From a virus, in IMG/VR virus record IMGVR_UViG_3300006803_000054, positions 1 to 31,354 of that record: DNA of 31,354 nt, one strand, 5' to 3'. The position numbers and the translations under genes are program-made. The notes under the pieces were generated by a model. It was not told the DNA's origin. It worked only from the letters and a program-made list of their open reading frames with translations, and made no database searches. This document shows positions 1 to 6,766 of this stretch, piece after piece. Each line of letters begins with the position of its first letter. Within the stretch, counting starts at the first letter, position 1.

Positions 1-567
1 GTACAAGCAGGTGATAGGGTTATCTCAGTAAATAATACCTTTGAAGAGTATGGGGTATTTACTTGCACTGGGGTGGTTAGTAGTTATGGTTTTTGGCTCG
101 GTGATAGGTACTTAGAGAATGATAGCTACGGTAGAGGCTTATTCAAAGATGCTGATGGCCTGTGGGTAATAGTTTCTCGTGCAAATGATAACGACAGTAA
201 TAAAATAGGAGAGGATAATACAATGAATAACTCTAATGAGATTAAGGTTGGGGATAAGGTTGTTACACTTAATAGTGAGTGGGGTGACTCAGAGTATACT
301 GTAATTCATATACATCATGTAGACCCTAAACGTAAGTATTATGTGGTGGCGTTTATGGGCGACATCCCAAGCTCTTACCTTGCTGATCAGGTACGTAAGG
401 TAAAGCCTAAGGTTGTGGGCCACTCGTACACAATGTTGGCAGACCCTACTGGTGGTGATCTTTACTTCGGCTGGTGTCACTCTCCGGGACTTAAAGAGGT
501 GGTAGTCTCTTACAGCACCATTGATGGAGTAGTTGACCTAGGTTCCTACAAGATCACCCCAGCTTAG
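1..567 (+). CDS. Small accessory protein, 5' end outside window; apparent in-frame fusion of two genes
   Basis: The frame is open from base 1 and stops at 567. Residues encoded before 223 (VQAGDRVI ... WVIVSRA) resemble the N-terminal part of the protein at 3738-4274 (VQVGDII ... FEIVSRA). From ATG 223 a second protein begins (MNNSNEIKVGDKV), preceded by a leader typical of gene starts in this phage. That leader is itself read in frame as IGEDNT. I infer two small genes, originally separate, now joined because the first has no stop; the second is probably also made alone from ATG 223. Both halves carry a VGDxV motif suggesting a small beta-barrel (SH3/KOW-like) fold. The function is not recognised. 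A GTG at 73 is a possible but unsupported internal start. Confidence 0.6.
   Translation, partial: VQAGDRVISVNNTFEEYGVFTCTGVVSSYGFWLGDRYLENDSYGRGLFKDADGLWVIVSRANDNDSNKIGEDNTMNNSNEIKVGDKVVTLNSEWGDSEYTVIHIHHVDPKRKYYVVAFMGDIPSSYLADQVRKVKPKVVGHSYTMLADPTGGDLYFGWCHSPGLKEVVVSYSTIDGVVDLGSYKITPA
207..225 (+). promoter_or_regulatory. Internal ribosome binding site and ATG inside the fused frame
   Basis: AGGAGAGG at 207-214 lies 8 bases before ATG 223. The leader closely matches those before the genes at 3738 (AGGAGATAATACA) and 7875 (AAGAGATAATACA), so it is a bona fide start signal lying inside an open frame. Confidence 0.6.
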
Positions 568-575
568 GTACCAGA

Positions 576-673
576 TAGCCCCTGAGAGGCCCTAGGAGCC
601 CCACTGAGTGGCCTTCTAGGGTTTTCCTAGGGGTCTGTGGCTTAAGGTAGGTTAAGGTGCCTCACAGGGGCTA
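576..673 (+). other. Nested inverted repeat, candidate structured RNA or terminator-like element
   Basis: Bases 576-590 pair with 659-673 at 14 of 15 positions. Inside, 590-597 (ccctagga) pairs perfectly with 625-632 (tcctaggg), and 601-611 can form a small hairpin (ccac/gtgg). An alternative hairpin joins 616-620 and 626-630 (ctagg/cctag). No T-run follows, so a simple rho-independent terminator is unlikely. It follows the stop of the first gene and precedes the iteron region, so a transcript-end, replication or RNA-protection role are all possible. Confidence 0.5.
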
Positions 674-708
674 AATGAGAGATGACAAAATAAATCTTCT
701 CTTGCCCC

Positions 709-736
709 TTGAAGTTGGATCAACGAGTCCTATATA
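709..736 (+). promoter_or_regulatory. Weak sigma70-like promoter candidate
   Basis: TTGAAG (709-714) is followed after 16 bases by TATATA (731-736), or after 18 by TATAAG. It lies immediately before the iterons, in a region without genes. The match to consensus is moderate, so this is only a candidate. Confidence 0.25.
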
Positions 737-740
737 AGAA

Positions 741-872
741 TACTTAATGTAGATACTTAAGGTATACTTTAGGTTTCTACATTAAGGTTCTTAATGTATT
801 ATTTATATTACTTATTATATTACTTATAATACTTAAGGGTACTTAATGGGATACTTAATGTATTACTTAAGG
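741..872 (+). repeat. AT-rich iterons (tacttaatg / tacttaagg), possible replication origin
   Basis: Eight related 9-10 base units occur: 741-749, 754-762, 778-787, 788-796, 830-838, 840-848, 852-860 and 864-872. The last four are spaced 10-12 bases apart, about one helical turn. The surrounding sequence is very AT-rich. No gene overlaps. Iterated short repeats in an AT-rich non-coding patch are typical of origins or binding arrays. The origin role is inference. Further right in the same gap, 935-948 forms a 5 bp stem with a GGAA tetraloop (gtagc/gctac). Confidence 0.5.
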
Positions 873-1020
873 TGGTTTAGTCTAATTAGATTAATATTAT
901 ATAAATAAAAACCTTACTTCTTTTGTGTCGTCCAGTAGCGGAAGCTACGCCCCCTTAGCTCCACCCTATCCCTTGAGGTAACGCCTTGATGGCAACATGA
1001 TAAGACCCTTAAGGTCACAC

Positions 1021-1050
1021 TTGACTTGAAGGATGAACTACTGCTACTAT
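1021..1050 (+). promoter_or_regulatory. Sigma70-like promoter P1
   Basis: TTGACT at 1021-1026, an 18-base spacer and TACTAT at 1045-1050 precede the gene at 1096. The same boxes with the same spacer occur at 7797-7826 and 15780-15809, each in an intergenic region. This recurrence supports a real host-type promoter. Confidence 0.6.
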
Positions 1051-1095
1051 TTCAACTTAGGTTAAAGCTAGAGAAAGAGAAGAGGTACTTAGAGT

Positions 1096-1287
1096 ATGAA
1101 CTTCAAGCAAGGTAAAAGATATGTGTGCCTAACCTCATCATCTTGTGGTTACAAGAAGGATGTAGTCTATGAGTGCTACTTGAACAGTAAAGGTAAGACC
1201 TGCCTTAAGGGGTCAGATGGTTATGAAGATATGACTTCAATGCTTGTATCAACATTCCGTGAGGTTAGAGAAGAGTACAATAATTAG
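1096..1287 (+). CDS. Small hypothetical protein, 63 aa
   Basis: This is the first gene after promoter P1, with an AGAGG-type ribosome site a little upstream. The protein begins MNFKQGKRYVCL and is short, mixed-charge and probably beta-rich. The FxxGKxYxCL opening recalls the VGDxV start of other small proteins here, suggesting an SH3-like fold, but the likeness is weak. It has three cysteines with no clear metal-binding spacing. No family is recognised. Position at the head of the rightward operon suggests an early accessory role, for example host takeover. Confidence 0.6.
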   Translation: MNFKQGKRYVCLTSSSCGYKKDVVYECYLNSKGKTCLKGSDGYEDMTSMLVSTFREVREEYNN

Positions 1288-1320
1288 ATACTACTATGGA
1301 TATAATAGGAGAGAAATAAG

Positions 1321-1653
1321 ATGCTTAAAGAAATCGACTACAACGACGGCGAAATACACACTTGGAGTGGTGGTAAGTGTCCTATTCACCAAAAGAGTGT
1401 GGTTGACGTATCCTATGGAGGGCGGTGGATTCTCGCAGCTAAGGCAGCGGACCTTTATTGGTTCAAACCCCTCCTGTTCCGCATTACCAAGCAGCACATC
1501 GAGCCAGTAGCTCCCCCGAAGCCGCTGGAACTGTGGGTGAATGTTTATGCTGACGGACGTGTTATGGCATACAAAACCGCAGATATTGCCGCGTCTTGGC
1601 TTAGCAGGACTGGCCGCACCATTCGCGTGATCGAGGTGCTGGAAGATGTCTAA
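1321..1653 (+). CDS. Hypothetical phage protein with GEIHTWSGGKCP motif, 110 aa
   Basis: The start follows a strong leader (ATAGGAGAGAAATAAG-ATG). The N-terminal part (residues 10-25, DGEIHTWSGGKCPIHQ) is almost identical to that of the tiny protein at 1755-1889. The C-terminal half (about 66-106) begins LELWVNVYADGR and ends RTIRVIEV, a pattern I recall from accessory proteins of rhodobacterial phages. The Cys-Pro-x-His could bind a metal. Base composition is GC-richer than the neighbours, suggesting recent acquisition. The stop overlaps the start of the next membrane peptide. The function is unknown. Confidence 0.65.
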   Translation: MLKEIDYNDGEIHTWSGGKCPIHQKSVVDVSYGGRWILAAKAADLYWFKPLLFRITKQHIEPVAPPKPLELWVNVYADGRVMAYKTADIAASWLSRTGRTIRVIEVLEDV

Positions 1654-1717
1654 CACTCTCTACATCACCTGCATTGCTCTTTTCATACTTATCACGGCGT
1701 ATCTAATGGCCGCCTAA
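1646..1717 (+). CDS. Single-pass membrane micropeptide, 23 aa
   Basis: A 23-codon frame starts at ATG 1646, overlapping the last codons of the previous gene, with GAGG at 1634-1637 as a possible ribosome site. The peptide MSNTLYITCIALFILITAYL is nearly all hydrophobic and would form one transmembrane helix. Such tiny overlapping membrane peptides occur in phage early regions, but a chance frame cannot be excluded. Overlap with the upstream stop suggests translational coupling. The function is unknown. Confidence 0.4.
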   Translation: MSNTLYITCIALFILITAYLMAA

Positions 1718-1754
1718 ACCCATTCAACTGGATACCATGACAGAGGAGATTGAT

Positions 1755-1889
1755 ATGAGTGACAACAACAAAGACGGCGAAATTCATACATGGAGTGGTG
1801 GGAAATGTCCTGTTCACCCAAAGAGTGTGGTTCACACATCCTCCCATCTCTCTGGACAGGTAAGAGACATTCTGAAAGGGGAAATGTGA
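1755..1889 (+). CDS. Tiny paralogue of the 1321-1653 protein, 44 aa
   Basis: The frame starts at ATG 1755 after GAGGAG and ends at TGA 1889. Residues 7-20 (DGEIHTWSGGKCPV) match residues 10-23 of the protein at 1321 with one conservative change, and the DNA there is also nearly identical. It lacks the C-terminal LELWVN half. This points to a duplication followed by truncation, or a stand-alone copy of the N-terminal module. An in-frame ATG at 1737 is less likely because the ribosome site lies downstream of it. Confidence 0.5.
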   Translation: MSDNNKDGEIHTWSGGKCPVHPKSVVHTSSHLSGQVRDILKGEM

Positions 1890-1890
1890 T

Positions 1891-2094
1891 ATGGCGTGCC
1901 AGAAATGCGGCGCGGTAAGTGGGGATGACTGGTCGCAGTGCGGTGGCGTGTGCCCCATGCCGATGTCTCCGCACTACAAAGAACCCGAAAACAGAGGCAC
2001 GCATCGCCACAATGAGGCAAAAGCCTCCACCCCCGCCCTAGCCCTGACCATAGCCGCGCTGAATGCGCTGATCGAATTGGAGGATGCGAAGTGA
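1891..2094 (+). CDS. Small cysteine-motif protein, 67 aa
   Basis: The start follows the previous stop by one base, with AAGGGGA upstream. The N-terminus has CxxC (C3, C6) and a second pair C17 and C21 (QCGGVC), a plausible zinc-ribbon layout. The second half is Ala/Leu-rich and likely helical. Composition is GC-rich like the rest of the 1321-2094 cassette. I recall similar small Cys proteins in Roseobacter phages but assign no function. Confidence 0.55.
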   Translation: MACQKCGAVSGDDWSQCGGVCPMPMSPHYKEPENRGTHRHNEAKASTPALALTIAALNALIELEDAK

Positions 2095-2131
2095 ACCAAT
2101 GGCAAGTACGTTAGAGGAGAACTAAACCTTA

Positions 2132-3715
2132 ATGAGTACAACAGAAGATAAGATACACCAACCCTGCCCCTACGTTGACTGTGGCTCATCAGATGCCTTC
2201 TCGTGGAACAGCGATGGATTTGGGAAGTGCCATTCTTGTGGGGAAGGTTACCCCTCAAAGAAACCTAAGTTCAGTTGGGCAGAAAAAGAATACCCAGTTA
2301 AAACAATGGAGCAGATCATGAATACACCCGTAACTGGTGTAACTTACGACAACATCCGTAGTATCAGTCCAGAGGTCTGCAAGATTTATGGTATCCAAGT
2401 CCAAACTGATGCCGATGGAGTTCCAGTAAGATACGCCTACAAATACCCTAACAACATTAAGTACCGTGACTACAACGACAAGAAGAAGTCATGGATGAAG
2501 GAGAAGGGTCAGAAGATGGTCCACCTCTTTGGTCCAGATTTCAATGCTGGTTCCTCTAAACGTATCTATATTACTGAGGGAGAGTTTGATGCAGCCTCAC
2601 TCTATGAGGTCTTAGGTAAGACGTACCCAGTTAAATCTCTCCCTAGTGCATCTATTGGGGAAGCATTCATCAAAGCTAACTATGCTTATCTGTCGTCATT
2701 CCAAGAGGTAGTATATGCTGGTGAACTTAGTGATGATGCAGGACGTAAGGCAGCTGAGAAACTATATGCTGCACTCCCTGAGCGTTTCTACTACGTCCCA
2801 CTAACCAAGTGGAAAGATGCTAATGAGTTCCTAGAGAAGGGTGACAAGGAGGACCTCAAGTGGGCTGCGCTTAAACCTCAGCGATACTCCCCCGACAACT
2901 TCTTTTGTTCAGACTCAGATGTAGAGAAGGCTATCACTGAGGAAAACCCATATGAGTATGTACCAACTGGTCATACAGGTTGGGACGATAAACTACGGGG
3001 GTTAGTTAAGGGTGGGCTTACTTTCATCAAGGCACCTCGTGGCTTAGGTAAGACAGAGCTTGTACGCTACTTTGAAGTTGCTATGCTAAAGGACAAGGAT
3101 ACCCGCATTGCCCTACTTCATGCAGAGGAGCAGAAGAGTACTACCTACCGTGCTATGGCAACCTATGATCTAGGTGTTAATGTACGTACAAAAGATGATG
3201 CCAGAGATAATGGAGTAACTGAGCTACAGGTTATTGAGGCAGCTAAACGAGCTACAGATAATGAACGCACTATCATCTTTGAGATGAGAATCCATGATGA
3301 CCCAATGAAAATCTTGGAGTATGTTCGTCTAGCTGCTTCAGTGTATGGTGCTGATTTTATCTTTGTGGACCATATCCAACGTCTAGCTTATCTAAGTCAG
3401 ACTGGAGTAGATGGTGCTACCTCAATGCTAACTGCACTAGGCTCTCGTATGGCTCAGATGGCCAAGGAGTTGAACATCGGGGTTATCTTTATCTCTCAGG
3501 TCAATGACGACGGGAGGACCAAATACGCTGCTGCCCTAGAAGAAGAAGCTATTATCTGTGTACTACTTGAGAGAGACCTTGAGTCAGATGATGAGATTCT
3601 ACAGAACACTACGCACTTCAAGATTGATAAGAACAGACCATTCAGTAAGCTAGGGTCAGCTGGATCAGTGTACTATGAACCAGAGACAACTATCTTGACT
3701 GAATGTGACACTTAA
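2132..3715 (+). CDS. T7 gp4-like DNA primase-helicase
   Basis: This bifunctional replication protein makes RNA primers and unwinds DNA at the phage fork. A zinc-binding domain is at the N-terminus (C12, C17, C33, C36). A Toprim region follows with YITEGEFDAA (about 146-155) and an acidic GELSDDAGRKAA segment (about 197-208). The RecA-like helicase has Walker A APRGLGKT (301-308), Walker B FIFVDH (409-414) and a following VIFISQVN segment. Length 527 aa fits T7 gp4 (566 aa). AGAGGAGA lies about 11 bases before ATG 2132. It should act with the polymerase halves at 5414-7779 and the SSB. The Toprim DxD-like segment differs from the usual DNDEAG, but the enzyme looks complete. Confidence 0.93.
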   Translation: MSTTEDKIHQPCPYVDCGSSDAFSWNSDGFGKCHSCGEGYPSKKPKFSWAEKEYPVKTMEQIMNTPVTGVTYDNIRSISPEVCKIYGIQVQTDADGVPVRYAYKYPNNIKYRDYNDKKKSWMKEKGQKMVHLFGPDFNAGSSKRIYITEGEFDAASLYEVLGKTYPVKSLPSASIGEAFIKANYAYLSSFQEVVYAGELSDDAGRKAAEKLYAALPERFYYVPLTKWKDANEFLEKGDKEDLKWAALKPQRYSPDNFFCSDSDVEKAITEENPYEYVPTGHTGWDDKLRGLVKGGLTFIKAPRGLGKTELVRYFEVAMLKDKDTRIALLHAEEQKSTTYRAMATYDLGVNVRTKDDARDNGVTELQVIEAAKRATDNERTIIFEMRIHDDPMKILEYVRLAASVYGADFIFVDHIQRLAYLSQTGVDGATSMLTALGSRMAQMAKELNIGVIFISQVNDDGRTKYAAALEEEAIICVLLERDLESDDEILQNTTHFKIDKNRPFSKLGSAGSVYYEPETTILTECDT

Positions 3716-3737
3716 ACATGAATAGGAGATAATACAG

Positions 3738-4274
3738 ATGGGAAAGACATTGAAAGAGTTAGGCGTGCAGGTTGGTGATATCATCAAGCGTACTGGATGG
3801 CATGATGAATTCCACATGTATGTTGGTGATTACTACGAAGTTCGGGGTGGGGAGTATGGGGTCGCCGCATATAATAATACTGTTCAAAATAGTTGGGTAC
3901 CTCTTGGAGATACGAGTGGCTACTTCGAAATCGTGTCTCGTGCTACACCAGTAGCTCCCCCCATCGACCTAACCACAATAACTACACCCTTCGGCCTACT
4001 GGATGAAGCAACACAGAAGGCGCTTAAGGATGATGGTGGGCCGTATGAGTTTTATAGCGGTGACAGGTGGTTTGAGCATGGCCCATTGTGGTATAGAACA
4101 AGCACATACCGCAAGAAACCCGTCCCCAAGGTCGAGACAGTGGTGTTGACTGGGTGTCAAAGGTGGGGTCATTGGGCTTTCGACCAAGCTGACTTAGGTG
4201 ATACCCACTCAATCACCCTAACCTTCACCGATGGTGTCCTTGATTCAGTAGCTAAGGTAGAGGTATTAAAATGA
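3738..4274 (+). CDS. Accessory protein of the VGD/IVSRA family, 178 aa
   Basis: It starts after a clear AGGAGATAATACAG leader. Residues 1-73 carry LGVQVGDII and end in FEIVSRA, matching the partial protein at 1-222. The start (TLKELGVQVGD) also resembles that of the 16424 protein (TLKEFGFNVGD). The middle carries a short DGGPYEFYSGDRW stretch, and the C-terminus (from about 130, VPKVETVVLTG) is a likely beta domain ending in LTFTDG. It appears to be a modular accessory protein of phages of this type. The function is unknown. The stop overlaps the next start by ATGA, implying coupling. Confidence 0.75.
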   Translation: MGKTLKELGVQVGDIIKRTGWHDEFHMYVGDYYEVRGGEYGVAAYNNTVQNSWVPLGDTSGYFEIVSRATPVAPPIDLTTITTPFGLLDEATQKALKDDGGPYEFYSGDRWFEHGPLWYRTSTYRKKPVPKVETVVLTGCQRWGHWAFDQADLGDTHSITLTFTDGVLDSVAKVEVLK

Positions 4275-4594
4275 GATATACTCCAGATAACTGGGTTGTC
4301 CTAAAGATTAATGTGGCTGAGGAAGGAGACCTACACTACAGGGTACTTGGTGGTTGGTCAGGGGGTTACACTACAGGAGACTCTTGGAGGCTCAATAGTG
4401 GGATCACCTCAGTACTAGATGGAGGAGACTACCTCATCTTTCATGGGTCTACTGGATCAGAGTATATCTGCTCCAAGGAAACTTATGGATTACGCATGAA
4501 CAATGCACACATAGCATCTTATTACCTAGAAGAGTATCCCGGTATGGTTGAGCTTATGCCAGAGGATACTGACTGGGTTAAGTTGTTTAGTTAG
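4271..4594 (+). CDS. Hypothetical protein, 107 aa
   Basis: The ATG overlaps the TGA stop of the upstream gene (ATGA), so it is probably translated by re-initiation. The sequence starts MRYTPDNWVVLKI and is rich in Gly, Tyr and Trp with alternating hydrophobics, suggesting a beta fold. It contains no recognisable catalytic motif. Coupling to the VGD-family gene suggests a shared, probably non-essential role. No family is recognised. Confidence 0.7.
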   Translation: MRYTPDNWVVLKINVAEEGDLHYRVLGGWSGGYTTGDSWRLNSGITSVLDGGDYLIFHGSTGSEYICSKETYGLRMNNAHIASYYLEEYPGMVELMPEDTDWVKLFS

Positions 4595-4610
4595 AAATAG
4601 GAGAGACGAT

Positions 4611-4784
4611 ATGTATGTATACCCTATTCACACTAAAAGTGAAGTAGAGCCAGTAGCAGTGTGTGACACAGAGGAGGTAGCAAAGGAGCTGGTTGAACTC
4701 CTTAAAGAAGAGTCTGGCAGAACCCACTGGTTCAGTTGCTACGAAGTCTGCACTAATGCCCCAGACTTTATTGACCATTGGTAG
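4611..4784 (+). CDS. Small hypothetical protein, 57 aa
   Basis: The frame is open from 4548, but the start is placed at ATG 4611 because AATAGGAGAG lies just before it and the earlier codons overlap the upstream gene. The protein starts MYVYPIHTKSEVEPVAV. A helix around EEVAKELVELLKEE and a C-terminal Cys pair are visible. No family is recognised; it lies in a run of small early genes. Confidence 0.65.
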   Translation: MYVYPIHTKSEVEPVAVCDTEEVAKELVELLKEESGRTHWFSCYEVCTNAPDFIDHW

Positions 4785-4796
4785 AGGAGAATAACG

Positions 4797-5207
4797 ATGA
4801 CAGACTATACTGATTATAGAGTCTGGAGAGACATTGAGTTGTGGGACGAAAAGGAGTATCTCCAAGACCATCAAGAGTACTCCCCAGAAGATGTGTTTCA
4901 GATTTGTAATAACCTAATTGAGAAGGCAGTTAAAAGTGGTCTGGAGGGTTGCTACCTCAAGTTTAGTTCCCATATGGAGCCTTATGATGACTGTCTGGGG
5001 CCACCATCTATCACTGCTTGTGGGTATCGTAAGGCCAGCTGGTACGAAAAGGCTGAAGCCAAAACTCAAGATGAGATGTATAAACTAGCTCAGTCCTTAG
5101 GTATTACTTTCTACGAGGCCACTATTTTAGACAAGCTCCAGAAAGATGGTAAGGTAAGCTACAACAACCCAACACAAACGGAGAATAACAATGGCACTAT
5201 GCTATAA
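4797..5207 (+). CDS. Hypothetical acidic protein, 136 aa
   Basis: AGAGGAGAATAACG precedes ATG 4797. The first half is rich in Asp, Trp and Tyr; the second half has a helical segment (KTQDEMYKLAQSLG) and a charged tail. The tail overlaps the next gene by 17 bases in another frame. No catalytic or metal motif stands out. The function is unknown. Confidence 0.7.
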   Translation: MTDYTDYRVWRDIELWDEKEYLQDHQEYSPEDVFQICNNLIEKAVKSGLEGCYLKFSSHMEPYDDCLGPPSITACGYRKASWYEKAEAKTQDEMYKLAQSLGITFYEATILDKLQKDGKVSYNNPTQTENNNGTML

Positions 5208-5379
5208 AGATATGACGTTCTGTAAGAGTGACTGCTTGAACACTGACTGCTTCAGGTATTATGACGAGGGGGTAGCTAAGGATGCAGCTGACTTTGGGCT
5301 ACCATGTGCCTTGTCAGATATGAGTAACCGATGCTCAATGTATACCCCACCTAAGAGCTTAGAGAGCTATGGTGACTAA
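5191..5379 (+). CDS. Cysteine-rich small protein, 62 aa
   Basis: CGGAGAATAACA precedes ATG 5191, inside the end of the upstream gene. The sequence CYKDMTFCKSDC is followed by CLNTDC, then C39 and C48, six to seven cysteines in 62 residues, a likely zinc-binding mini-protein. Proteins starting CYKDMTFC are widespread in tailed phages to my recollection. Their role is unknown. It lies directly before the polymerase gene. Confidence 0.75.
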   Translation: MALCYKDMTFCKSDCLNTDCFRYYDEGVAKDAADFGLPCALSDMSNRCSMYTPPKSLESYGD

Positions 5380-5413
5380 CTAAGATATACACAAAGACAA
5401 GGAGACATATGGT

Positions 5414-6766
5414 ATGGCAGTATTTGATGTAGAAGCTGATGGACTACTAGAGGAGGCAACAAAGCTACATGTATTGTCATACCAACCTCTAGGTTCTACT
5501 GAAGTACACTCAGTCCATCACTATGATGACATGAGGGAGTTCCTAACTACAGAGAAGGTCCTAATTGGACACAACATCTATCGCTATGATGTACCACTCC
5601 TAGAGAAGCTCCTCAACATCGAGATTAAAGCCAAGCTCTATGACACTCTTCCTATGTCGTGGTACTTGAATACCAATAGACTCAAGCATGGCCTAGACTC
5701 TTTCGGTGATGACTACGGTATCCCTAAACCCAAGATCACTGACTGGGAAGGGTTAACTAGAGAGGAGTACACACATCGTTGCCAAGAAGATGTTAAGATC
5801 AACATGGCTCTCTGGAATGATCTAATCAAACGTCTCCTCTTCCTCTATAAGGACCGTACAGCCCTAGAGAAGTTCCTTGGGTACCTCATGTTCAAGATGA
5901 AGTGTGCTAGCACTCAGGAGGCCTTAGGATGGCCCGTAGACACTGTTGCAGTCCTTAAGCACATCGAGACACTGACAGCACAACAAAAGGAGAAGAAGAC
6001 AGAGCTAGTCAAGGTTATGCCTAAGCATAAGGTGTACAAGATAGCTAAGCCCCCAAAGGTTCTCTTCAAGAAAGATGGTACAGCCTCAGTGGCTGGTCAG
6101 GGGTGGTTCGATGTATTGGACCAAGAGGGCTTAGATAGAACACACCAAGAAGATGTTAGAGTCTTCAAGGAAGAGGTTGACCCTAACCCTCAGAGTTCAG
6201 ACCAAGTAAAGGATTGGCTCTATGGTCTAGGTTGGGAACCCTGTACCTTCGACTACAAGAAGGACGACAAGACAGGGGATGAACGTAAGGTACCTCAGGT
6301 AAGGAAGGATGGTGAACTAACTGAGTCAGTTAAACTGCTAATTGAGAAAGACCAATCAGTTGGGGTACTTGATGGACTAACAGTTATCCAACATAGACTA
6401 AGTATCTTCGAGGCATTCAGAGACATGGAAGTTGACGGTAAGCTTAAGGCAGAGATTGCTGGCCTAACGAATACCCTACGCTTCAAACACTCTAAACCTC
6501 TAGTCAATCTCCCCGGAGTAGATAAACCTTGGGGCAAGGAGATTAGGGGTTGCTTGATTGCCCCAGAGGGTCATGTACTTTGTGGTGCTGACATGGTGTC
6601 CCTTGAAGATACTACTAAGAGGCACTATGTAAAGCCTCTCGACCCAACTCTTGTTGAAGAGCAGACAAGGGATGACTACGACCCACACCTTAAACTTGCA
6701 GTTGTTGCTGGTATGCTCTCTCAAGAGGACTATGATTTTTATGTCAGTTATAAGAAAGAAGGTTAG
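5414..6766 (+). CDS. Family A DNA polymerase, N-terminal fragment (exonuclease plus palm motif A)
   Basis: This is the first part of a T7-like replicative polymerase. Exo I is FDVEADG (D5, E7), Exo II GHNIYRYD (about 52-59) and Exo III CQEDV (about 123-127). Polymerase motif A is GADMVSLEDTTK with likely catalytic D393. The frame stops at 6766, before motifs B and C, because an HNH endonuclease gene is inserted. The rest of the enzyme is at 7246-7779 in a different frame. AAGGAG lies upstream of ATG 5414. Unless RNA splicing removes the insert, this 450-residue chain must work with the C-terminal chain in trans. Identity as family A polymerase is secure; the split architecture is read directly from the sequence. 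Confidence 0.92.
   Translation: MAVFDVEADGLLEEATKLHVLSYQPLGSTEVHSVHHYDDMREFLTTEKVLIGHNIYRYDVPLLEKLLNIEIKAKLYDTLPMSWYLNTNRLKHGLDSFGDDYGIPKPKITDWEGLTREEYTHRCQEDVKINMALWNDLIKRLLFLYKDRTALEKFLGYLMFKMKCASTQEALGWPVDTVAVLKHIETLTAQQKEKKTELVKVMPKHKVYKIAKPPKVLFKKDGTASVAGQGWFDVLDQEGLDRTHQEDVRVFKEEVDPNPQSSDQVKDWLYGLGWEPCTFDYKKDDKTGDERKVPQVRKDGELTESVKLLIEKDQSVGVLDGLTVIQHRLSIFEAFRDMEVDGKLKAEIAGLTNTLRFKHSKPLVNLPGVDKPWGKEIRGCLIAPEGHVLCGADMVSLEDTTKRHYVKPLDPTLVEEQTRDDYDPHLKLAVVAGMLSQEDYDFYVSYKKEG

Noticed and set aside
1294-1656. 120-codon frame on the minus strand
   Set aside because: It is the shadow of the plus-strand gene at 1321-1653, which has the proper leader and a paralogue next door.
6651-6740. Extra 30 codons at the start of the HNH frame
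   Set aside because: These bases encode conserved polymerase sequence in another frame, and HNH-like sequence begins after ATG 6741.
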